Source: a virus
Reading direction: 5' to 3' (one strand)
IMG/VR virus record: IMGVR_UViG_3300042545_001708
Location: 1 to 27,148 of that record
Length of the DNA: 27,148 nucleotides
Shown piece after piece: positions 20,173 to 26,558 of the stretch. The notes beneath the pieces were generated by a model. It saw nothing but the letters and a program-made list of their open reading frames with translations. It was not told the origin of the DNA and did no database searches. Within the stretch, counting starts at the first letter, position 1; the number at the start of each line of letters is the position of its first letter. The position numbers and the translations under genes are program-made.

Positions 20173-20646
20173 TTAGCGATTTAGCGTTTTTGTTTGGCGA
20201 GGTCTCATTGCTGCAGTTTTACCAACTTTTTCAATATTGCTCTTTACTGGAGTATCCTGTAGCAGATCGTTCTCTTCAACTGTATCATCCTTTTTAAAAA
20301 TCTTTGAGCGTTTCATACTCTCATCAGTTTGAGCAGCTTTCTCAGCAATTTCGTAAGAACTTAATAGCTCGTCAGATGCTGTTGCAAAATCCTCTGCCAT
20401 TTGCTCGCCCATTGCATCGTTTACCTGAACTAATAGGTCATTTTGTAGATCCTTAATTCTGGTAGGAGTTGCATACTTGTCAGAGTGCATGTCCATTTGA
20501 GGTTCAGTTTCCATGTATTGACCAGCTAACTCAATAAGTTCTTTTGCAATTGTATGGTAAACCTGGTCAGACTTAACATCTGGCTTTTGATAAAAGTCAT
20601 CGAATGCTTCTTCAAACTTTTCAAATAATGAAACGTAATTCTTCAT
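20173..20646 (-). CDS. Putative capsid-targeted hypothetical protein
   Basis: This 157 aa protein begins MKNYVSLFEKFEEAFDDFY. F-x-E before A14 and the aromatic spacing resemble the leaders of the other cargo-like proteins, though F in place of L/I makes this a weaker case. The body is helical and acidic (VYHTIAKELIELAGQYMET), and the tail is basic (KTAAMRPRQTKTLNR), so it may bind DNA. A late-promoter-like GATAAATAATA lies 25-35 nt upstream. It stands alone with the DUF4494-like gene on the minus strand. A virion or packaged DNA-binding protein is my inference. Confidence 0.65.
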   Translation of the reverse strand: MKNYVSLFEKFEEAFDDFYQKPDVKSDQVYHTIAKELIELAGQYMETEPQMDMHSDKYATPTRIKDLQNDLLVQVNDAMGEQMAEDFATASDELLSSYEIAEKAAQTDESMKRSKIFKKDDTVEENDLLQDTPVKSNIEKVGKTAAMRPRQTKTLNR

Positions 20647-20670
20647 TTGTTTTTGGTATAATTTTAGTAC

Positions 20671-20681
20671 TATTATTTATC
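20671..20681 (-). promoter_or_regulatory. Late-promoter-like GATAAATAATA
   Basis: On the minus strand GATAAATAATA (20681 to 20671) is the same 11-mer seen at 2734-2744 before the 512 aa gene. It ends 24 nt before the ATG of the 157 aa gene at 20646. The gap also holds plus-strand GTATAAT at 20656-20662 for the Fpg-like gene. Confidence 0.5.
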
Positions 20682-20683
20682 TT

Positions 20684-21490
20684 ATGCCTGAAGGTCCAGA
20701 ATGCAGACGAGTTTACGAAGGAATTTCGGAATTCTCACAGAATAAAACAGTTACAGATTTTGAAGTGCTAGGTGGCAGGTTCTTAAAAAGAGCGCCAGAT
20801 CTAGAAGTCAAGACCTCCGTGCCAACTCGTGTGACTGGCTGCGGAGTTAAAGGCAAATTCATCTGGCTAGAATTTAGTGACGAGACGTGTCTCTGGATAA
20901 CCCTGGGAATGAGCGGTTATTGGTCAACTGACTTGAAACCACATAGTCATTTCCGGATTGGTTTTAAGGATGGCTGCTCCCTGTACTTTGTTGATCAGCG
21001 CCGGTTCGGTACTCTAAAATTTACAAAGCTTGAGGAGTTACCAAAGAAACTAGCAAGCTTGGGCTTAGATATGTTAAATGATCAGACCGCTAGCATGTAC
21101 GATTTTGTCAGAAAGATTGAATCGTCTAAAGCACAGAAAAAAACAGTAGCTGAAGCCCTAATGGACCAGTCGCTTTTTGCTGGGGTCGGTAACTATATTA
21201 AATGCGAAATGTTGTACCGTTGCCGAGTCTCGCCATATAGAAGAGTCAGTGACTTAACTCAGGACGAAATTTGCCAGTTATGGAACTGGGGTAAACTAAT
21301 AATGAGTGCCTCATACCAACAAGGCGGTGCCAGTATCCGAAATTATCGACAGGTAAATGGTGAGGCTGGTAACTTTACATTTGAGTTTGAAGTATATGCT
21401 CAAAAGAAGGATCCGTTAGGTAATGATGTTGTTCGTGAGGAAACACCAGACGGTCGTACAACTCACTGGGTTCCAAGCCTACAATCATAG
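20684..21490 (+). CDS. Fpg/Nei-type DNA glycosylase with zincless finger
   Basis: The 268 aa protein begins MPEGPE, with catalytic Pro2 and Glu3, and has the conserved Lys58 (KGKF). The helix-two-turn-helix is MDQSLFAGVGNYIKCE at about 165-180. The C-terminal region DPLGNDVV...DGRTTHWVP stands where a four-Cys zinc finger normally sits, but no Cys is present. This resembles the zincless finger of plant/fungal Fpg and NEIL1. It cuts out oxidised purines or pyrimidines and nicks the strand. The start follows a gap shared with a minus-strand gene and includes GTATAAT (20656). The exact lesion preference is unclear. Confidence 0.9.
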   Translation: MPEGPECRRVYEGISEFSQNKTVTDFEVLGGRFLKRAPDLEVKTSVPTRVTGCGVKGKFIWLEFSDETCLWITLGMSGYWSTDLKPHSHFRIGFKDGCSLYFVDQRRFGTLKFTKLEELPKKLASLGLDMLNDQTASMYDFVRKIESSKAQKKTVAEALMDQSLFAGVGNYIKCEMLYRCRVSPYRRVSDLTQDEICQLWNWGKLIMSASYQQGGASIRNYRQVNGEAGNFTFEFEVYAQKKDPLGNDVVREETPDGRTTHWVPSLQS

Positions 21491-21501
21491 TATAAGACCA
21501 A

Positions 21502-21855
21502 ATGAAAGATCTAATTGATGTTGGTAATTTAGTATTTGATCGCTTGACCCAAGCTCATGGAGAAATTGCTGAGTCACGAACCCTATTCCTATATGGAATT
21601 ACCATTGGTAATACGTGGTTTGTGTTAGAGTCAGTAAAGTGGGTCTTAATAGAACCTGCTGGCATTACTAAAAACTTTGAAGATACGGTCATTGAACAAG
21701 TTGACGCAAAGTGGAAAGCCTTTCTTCTTGCAAAAGAACAGATAGTAGCAGATAAGGTAATTCAACAAATAAAACCAAAGGGGTCAGGACCAAAGGACGG
21801 AGATACCTTTGAATTTTGGCAAAATGAAACTCCTTGGAGAGAAATAACTTTTTAA
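21502..21855 (+). CDS. Hypothetical protein
   Basis: This 117 aa protein is unrecognised. The N-terminal half is beta-rich with Trp and Phe (LFLYGITIGNTWFVLESVKW at about 28-47), and the C-terminal half is charged and helical, then Gly/Pro-rich (KPKGSGPKDGDTFEFWQNE). It starts 11 nt after the Fpg-like gene, preceded by GTATAAG, and ends 4 nt before the oxygenase gene. It is probably part of the same operon. No function can be given. Confidence 0.6.
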   Translation: MKDLIDVGNLVFDRLTQAHGEIAESRTLFLYGITIGNTWFVLESVKWVLIEPAGITKNFEDTVIEQVDAKWKAFLLAKEQIVADKVIQQIKPKGSGPKDGDTFEFWQNETPWREITF

Positions 21856-21859
21856 GAAA

Positions 21860-22549
21860 ATGGCAATAAACTCATTTGACGTAGAAAAATTAAGGAACCA
21901 ATGGTTAACCAAGAACTTTATTTCGTTCGAGGACTTCATGGTACCGCAGGATGCTGAGAGGATTCAAGAGTATTACTTTAATAAACCAGCAGAGTATTGG
22001 GATCTCGCAATATTTCCTGATCAATATAACTTGTCCGCCGCTTATCCAATGTATCGATGCAAGCCAGGTGATCCATCAATTCCAGAAAGACTGCAGTACA
22101 TTAGGGAACTAAATGATCAGGGCCAGTTCTCATATACCTATCGCAGAACTGAAGACTATCATCAGGACTTGGAGTTTTTCAGGTCAAAGAATTTTATTAA
22201 TGCGCTTGAATACATTACTGGTTACTCAAATCTATCGCTTGACTCAAATGATACGTTTATGAACTGTTATGAGGCAGGCCACTATAATGGACCTCACACG
22301 GATGGAGTAAATGGAAGAATTGCTTTTGTGTATCATCTATCTAAAAATTGGAAACCGTGGAATGGCGGACTCTTTGTTAGAATGGATTGGGAATGGAAAA
22401 ATGCGGATGCAATTGTTGTTCCAAGTTTTAATAAGCTTGTGATGTTTAATGTATTCGGCGATGCAAATGGTGGAGCTCCGCATTACGTTACTGAGGTAGC
22501 TCAAGGTTGTAAAAATAAAAGAATCAGTTTTACTGGCTGGTACAAATAA
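21860..22549 (+). CDS. 2-oxoglutarate/Fe(II)-dependent oxygenase (prolyl-4-hydroxylase-like)
   Basis: The 229 aa protein has the iron-binding facial triad: H146 and D148 in YNGPHTDGV, and H208 in GGAPHYVTEV. R221 in NKRISFTGWY would hold 2-oxoglutarate. The double-stranded beta-helix lies at about 130-228. Such enzymes hydroxylate proteins or small molecules using O2 and 2-oxoglutarate; prolyl-4-hydroxylase-like members occur in T4-like cyanophages. Possible targets are a host or virion protein, or nucleic acid. The sequence does not say. It lies between two small unknown genes with 4 and 8 nt gaps. Confidence 0.88.
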   Translation: MAINSFDVEKLRNQWLTKNFISFEDFMVPQDAERIQEYYFNKPAEYWDLAIFPDQYNLSAAYPMYRCKPGDPSIPERLQYIRELNDQGQFSYTYRRTEDYHQDLEFFRSKNFINALEYITGYSNLSLDSNDTFMNCYEAGHYNGPHTDGVNGRIAFVYHLSKNWKPWNGGLFVRMDWEWKNADAIVVPSFNKLVMFNVFGDANGGAPHYVTEVAQGCKNKRISFTGWYK

Positions 22550-22557
22550 CTATAAAT

Positions 22558-22779
22558 ATGGCAGATCTAGATATACAATTAGAACAATTTAAAACAGTTA
22601 GCTACCGAATGAGAGCTGAAGGCATGCACTATTGCTTTGAGAGCTATTCAAGTTTTGAAGAGATAGTGGATCCTAAATTCCATGAAATTAGGGAGGCTTA
22701 CTTAAAAGCGGCTAGTGAATTAACGAGTTACGTCGATACTCGAATCCAAGAATTAAACGATGTAATCAATGAATTTTAA
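22558..22779 (+). CDS. Small helical hypothetical protein
   Basis: The 73 aa protein is acidic and helical, with MRAEGMHYCFESYSSFEEI at about 18-36 and a heptad-like end (LTSYVDTRIQELNDVIN). It may form a coiled coil. It starts 8 nt after the oxygenase gene, and its ATG lies next to TATAAATA, which is judged coincidental. Function is unknown. Confidence 0.6.
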   Translation: MADLDIQLEQFKTVSYRMRAEGMHYCFESYSSFEEIVDPKFHEIREAYLKAASELTSYVDTRIQELNDVINEF

Positions 22780-22799
22780 TTTAAAAACATAAAACAGAA

Positions 22800-23975
22800 A
22801 TGAACCGACTTGATAAACAATACATAGAATTACTTCAATCCATTTTAGATTATGGAGTGGAGAAAAACGACCGCACAGGAACAGGAACCAAATCAATCTT
22901 TGGTTACACAATCCGACATAAAATGTCAGAAGGCTTTCCATTACTTACAACTAAAAAAATGGCTTGGAAAACTATGGTAACCGAATTATTATGGTTCTTG
23001 CGTGGTGATACAAACATCAAATACCTTGTTGACAATAACTGTCATATTTGGGATGGTGATGCTTACCAAGCCTATATTAAAAGATATAATAAAGGTGAAT
23101 ATGTTGGTAAAACCAAATTATTAGAGAATTCTAAGAAAAATAGAACATTAACTGAACCATTTACAATAGAAGAATTCATTGACAAAATCAAAACCGATGA
23201 TGAGTTTGCTAATAAGTGGGGTGAACTCGGACCGATCTATGGCAAGCAATGGAGAAGTTGGGGAAAGCATAAGTGGGATAAACTAGATTTTGAGTTCCGT
23301 ATAGAATATATTGATCAAATCCAAAATCTAATCAACGAACTTAAAACAAACCCAGACTCAAGACGATTAATGGTTTCAGCTTGGAATGTTGGAGAATTAG
23401 ACCAAATGGTTCTCCCTCCTTGTCATTATGGATTTCAAGTTTATACACGTCCAACTACAAGAGATGAAAAGATAGTAAATCCTGGTAAGTATAGAGCAAT
23501 CTCTTTAATGTGGAATCAACGTTCAGTAGATACGTTTTTAGGTTTACCATTCAACATTGCATCTTATGGATTGTTGTTAGAGATAATTGCTAAAGAAGTT
23601 AATATGGTTCCTGATGAATTGATTGGTAACTTAGGTGATGTACATTTATATTCAAACCATATTGAACAAGCAAAAGAACAGATTGGTAGAAAATATACTT
23701 CTGAAGAACGTCACGAAATGTTAAAGACCGCAATGGGTGATTTTTACCAAACTGCAGTTGAAGAACAAGTTCCATTCGGTGGAGGCTTAAGTGAATACTA
23801 CAGTGCACATAAAATACCGCACCACACGAGAGAACCTTTTGAGTTACCTAAGTGCAATATCAAATTGCATTTTAAAAACGAACCATCATTCACGCCAGAA
23901 CATTGGTTAATTGATGATTTTGAATTAGTCGATTATCAATCACACCCAAATATTAAAGCGACTTTAAGTAATTAA
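22800..23975 (+). CDS. thyA: Thymidylate synthase (ThyA) with insertions
   Basis: The 391 aa protein has the conserved core: RTGTGTKSIFG at 25-35, the active-site Cys208 in LPPCHYGFQVY, SLMWNQRSVDTFLGLPFN at 235-252 and HLYSNHIEQ at 282-290. It methylates dUMP to dTMP with methylene-tetrahydrofolate. It is about 125 aa longer than the E. coli enzyme. Extra residues lie in the small domain (about 92-142), as in some Lactobacillus-type enzymes, around 217-230 and near 295-345. The A-rich leader (AAAACATAAAACAGAA) and lower-GC codons look more host-like than the surrounding phage genes. It lies 3 nt before the ABC membrane-domain gene and may have been acquired with it. Confidence 0.95.
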   Translation: MNRLDKQYIELLQSILDYGVEKNDRTGTGTKSIFGYTIRHKMSEGFPLLTTKKMAWKTMVTELLWFLRGDTNIKYLVDNNCHIWDGDAYQAYIKRYNKGEYVGKTKLLENSKKNRTLTEPFTIEEFIDKIKTDDEFANKWGELGPIYGKQWRSWGKHKWDKLDFEFRIEYIDQIQNLINELKTNPDSRRLMVSAWNVGELDQMVLPPCHYGFQVYTRPTTRDEKIVNPGKYRAISLMWNQRSVDTFLGLPFNIASYGLLLEIIAKEVNMVPDELIGNLGDVHLYSNHIEQAKEQIGRKYTSEERHEMLKTAMGDFYQTAVEEQVPFGGGLSEYYSAHKIPHHTREPFELPKCNIKLHFKNEPSFTPEHWLIDDFELVDYQSHPNIKATLSN

Positions 23976-23978
23976 ACT

Positions 23979-24803
23979 ATGTATAAACTCATTGAGATAT
24001 TTAAACAATACAAAACCCAATTAACATGGATATATGTATTTATGTTACTCACTGAACTTTCCATTTTATCAACACCTTTCTTATTGGGAAAGAGTATTGA
24101 TGGATTAATTAGTGGTAATTGGTGTTGGATTGTACTTTTAGGTATTTCATATTTCTTATCAAACTTTTTCAATTACAAACGAATGGTTTATGACACAAAA
24201 GTCTACACTATCATTTATAATAATATAGCATTAAAATTTCTTAAAAAGGATGAAGTTGATGTTTCGACTAAGATAGCCAGAACAGATATGGCTCATGAAA
24301 TTGTTAATGTCTTAGAAGGTTATGTACACTATTATATTGCAACAATTGTAACTATAATTGGATCACTTATTTTTATCTTTTCTGAGAATTGGCAAGTTGG
24401 CATACTAGTTAGTGTCTCAATTATTTTTATTGTAAGTTCAGTATTTATACTTTATAAAAAAATAAGACAGGGAATTATTGTAGCAAATAATCATTACGAA
24501 ACAAAAGCAAAATCAATTGAATGTGGATATGTAAGCTCTGAGTCGTTCTTTAACCGAAGACGAAAGATTGAAATATGTCAATCAACAATACAAGGTAAAA
24601 ATTGGTTTTTAATAAATAGTATTAAGTATGTATTTTTAATTTTATCAATTATACTGCTAATTACTACAAAAAAGGATATTACAATTGGTAGTGTGATAAC
24701 TGTATACTCGTATGTAAATAACTTTCTAATAGCACTACTATCTGCGCCAGTTGCAATTGAAATGTTTTTACGTATTAGTGATGTATTAAAAAGATTAAAT
24801 TAA
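23979..24803 (+). CDS. Stand-alone ABC-transporter transmembrane domain
   Basis: This 274 aa protein has six hydrophobic segments, at about 15-37, 45-62, 115-135, 140-160, 213-233 and 240-262, in the layout of a type-1 ABC exporter membrane domain (TPFLLGKSIDGLISG near 31; intracellular helices between). No Walker A, signature or Walker B motif follows, because the gene stops after the membrane part. Similar six-TM-only proteins exist in bacteria. It could pair with a separate host ATPase, act as a decoy that poisons a host transporter, or be a decayed import. It begins 3 nt after thyA and is very AT-rich, which suggests recent transfer. Confidence 0.78.
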   Translation: MYKLIEIFKQYKTQLTWIYVFMLLTELSILSTPFLLGKSIDGLISGNWCWIVLLGISYFLSNFFNYKRMVYDTKVYTIIYNNIALKFLKKDEVDVSTKIARTDMAHEIVNVLEGYVHYYIATIVTIIGSLIFIFSENWQVGILVSVSIIFIVSSVFILYKKIRQGIIVANNHYETKAKSIECGYVSSESFFNRRRKIEICQSTIQGKNWFLINSIKYVFLILSIILLITTKKDITIGSVITVYSYVNNFLIALLSAPVAIEMFLRISDVLKRLN

Positions 24804-24825
24804 AGAACCTTTAAATAATTAATAT

Positions 24826-25179
24826 ATGATAGAAATAAGATTTAGAGATATTAATCCAGACACTGGAGGCATTTCTCAAGATACTAAAATTGCAATGTGC
24901 GAAGTCAAGCGCCATGCCGACTGGATTAAACACGCTCTTGAAATTGGAGATGATGGTGACCAGCCCAACCGTGAGTACTACATAGTTGACCGTGAAGATC
25001 CAGATCGTGAGCTTACTTACGAGGAGAGAATTGCATGGTTCGTTGCAAATTACTATGAGACTGGAATGGAATATGAAAATTTACTACACGCAATGAAGAC
25101 TACTAATCTTGACAGTTTTGAATGGATTGATGAAACGGTTAGTGTTCCTAAAAGGATTAGTGAATTAAAATTAGCTTAA
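24826..25179 (+). CDS. Hypothetical protein
   Basis: This 117 aa protein is unrecognised. It is acidic and soluble, with DREDPDRELTYEERIAWFVA at about 55-74 and a Lys-rich end. Its stop TAA (25177-25179) overlaps the stop of the convergent M15 gene on the other strand within CTTAAG, so the genes share 4 bp. Codon use returns to the phage pattern here, marking the end of the thyA-ABC segment. Confidence 0.6.
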   Translation: MIEIRFRDINPDTGGISQDTKIAMCEVKRHADWIKHALEIGDDGDQPNREYYIVDREDPDRELTYEERIAWFVANYYETGMEYENLLHAMKTTNLDSFEWIDETVSVPKRISELKLA

Positions 25180-26153
25180 GCAATTGATGGCGGATTAACT
25201 CTACCTCCAGCTAAAACCTTTCTTACCATTGGGCCTGTTCCCCAAGTATCTAAATCCTTGGCTTTAGATAACTCATCCGCTGTGATATCATCTTTCTGTA
25301 ACATAGCTACCAGATTTTTATAGTATGGAAGCTTTAGAGTAGCAAGAGTTGCGTCTAATCCAGCTTGACGATCTGGATAATTTCTAACCCCAACTGAATT
25401 GTATTTAGTGTCAGCATCTCCTGGAATATCTTTGGTTGTATTAAATGGATTGTTCTTTGCAGAACCACCCTCACCTTGTCTCCAAGCTTTTAGAAATTTA
25501 ATTTTCTCAGGAGTTTCGTTTGCTCCAAGTCCAGTTAATATTGCTTTATAAAAGTCTTCATCTTCTTGACTGCTTAGTGAAACTTTCTGATCAGTTTTTG
25601 AGAATTTAACTAGATCCTTTTCCGAAAAACCTTTTTCCTTTAACTTATTAATAATTCTAGTAATTAAATCTGAATCTATTAATACAGCAGAAGTATCTGA
25701 AGTTTCTTTTCCAGTTTTAGCAGATTGTACACTTGTAGTATGCTCCCAATGCCAAGGTTCTCTTGGAATTGTTTTAAATCCGTAAGTTGCAGCATTTGCC
25801 TGTAACCAAGCTTGAGAGTCAGCGTCTAATTTTAAGTCAACTGCACTGCCCCATCCATGATTTGATGTTCCTGGAACAGCAGCCAAGCCGCCTTGTTTAT
25901 AAAGACCTTTTCGTGCAGCTACATCTACTTGCGAGTCATAGTCTCTATATGAGTCAGTAATTGACCATTTGATTCCGTCTGCCTCTGCTGCTTTTTTCAT
26001 TTCTTCGTAGGCCTTTGCCGCAACGTCATTTAACTTATGCTGAGAACTTGTTTCGCCAGCGCCAGCAATTGAGGTTAATTCGCTGGTATCGAGCTTGCCA
26101 TTGGCTGCCTCATTTATAAAAAATTGATCAAAAGATACTAATTTACTTTGCAT
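25176..26153 (-). CDS. Peptidoglycan hydrolase: M15 peptidase plus lysozyme-like domain, CTS-like leader
   Basis: The 325 aa protein starts MQSKLVSFDQFFINEA, a CTS-like leader with I-N-E before A16. Residues 35-140 form a VanY/M15 D-Ala-D-Ala carboxypeptidase domain, with SYRDYDSQ at 68-75, SNHGWGSAVD at 97-106 (H99, D106) and EPWHWEH at 132-138 (H135) for zinc and catalysis. A C-terminal domain from about 220 (FLKAWRQGEGGSAKNNPFNT, then GVRNYPDRQAGLDATL) resembles phage lysozyme-like muramidase modules. It would cut both peptide and glycan bonds of the wall. It overlaps the peptidoglycan-binding gene by 11 nt. Roles in entry or lysis are both possible; the leader favours packaging. Confidence 0.88.
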   Translation of the reverse strand: MQSKLVSFDQFFINEAANGKLDTSELTSIAGAGETSSQHKLNDVAAKAYEEMKKAAEADGIKWSITDSYRDYDSQVDVAARKGLYKQGGLAAVPGTSNHGWGSAVDLKLDADSQAWLQANAATYGFKTIPREPWHWEHTTSVQSAKTGKETSDTSAVLIDSDLITRIINKLKEKGFSEKDLVKFSKTDQKVSLSSQEDEDFYKAILTGLGANETPEKIKFLKAWRQGEGGSAKNNPFNTTKDIPGDADTKYNSVGVRNYPDRQAGLDATLATLKLPYYKNLVAMLQKDDITADELSKAKDLDTWGTGPMVRKVLAGGRVNPPSIA

Positions 26154-26508
26154 CGTCTACTGTGTTAATTTTAACGGTGTCAGCATTAAATGCTTGAATA
26201 GCAGATGCAGTCTCCGGTCCAAAATAGCCGTCTACTCCATGAGCTGGTAATTTATAACCTAAAAATACTAGGGCAGCTTGAATATCCTCAACTAGTTTAG
26301 AGTATTGATAGTTAGTCTTATTCTGGATAGTAGCAACCTTTCCGCTTTCAGCAAAGGCTCGTAGAGTCAAATAGAATGCTTCAACTTGTTTATCGAGAAT
26401 ACCAGCAGATGAATCCTTCTTACTGGGATTAGTTTCCTCCTTTTTACCGGTCAACCAATCGAAAAATCCTTCATTGGTTTGGCTAAATTGTTCAAAATTC
26501 TTAATCAT
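26143..26508 (-). CDS. Peptidoglycan-binding-domain protein with CTS-like leader
   Basis: The 121 aa protein begins MIKNFEQFSQTNEGFFDWL, like the other leaders, with T-N-E before G14 (T instead of L/I). A hydrophilic linker follows. Residues 65-115 form a PG_binding_1 fold (VEDIQAALVFLGYKLPAHG, VDGYFGPETASAIQAF), which anchors wall-lysing enzymes to peptidoglycan. Its stop overlaps the start of the M15 protein by 11 nt, so the two are translationally coupled. It may be a separately encoded binding subunit. A late-promoter-like motif lies 38 nt upstream. Confidence 0.88.
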   Translation of the reverse strand: MIKNFEQFSQTNEGFFDWLTGKKEETNPSKKDSSAGILDKQVEAFYLTLRAFAESGKVATIQNKTNYQYSKLVEDIQAALVFLGYKLPAHGVDGYFGPETASAIQAFNADTVKINTVDDAK

Positions 26509-26544
26509 GCTAAACTTTACGTGTTTATTTTGTAATAGATACTA

Positions 26545-26555
26545 AATTATTTATC
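26545..26555 (-). promoter_or_regulatory. Late-promoter-like GATAAATAATT
   Basis: On the minus strand GATAAATAATT (26555 to 26545) contains ATAAATAA, 38 nt before the ATG of the peptidoglycan-binding gene. It lies in the divergent gap, and the plus-strand nuclease ATG at 26559 almost touches it, so one promoter region may serve two directions. Confidence 0.45.
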
Positions 26556-26558
26556 CTA

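Noticed and set aside
22551-22558. Exact TATAAATA at the start of the 73 aa gene
   Set aside because: It runs into the ATG itself, so a transcript from it would start inside the gene, and no late gene follows.
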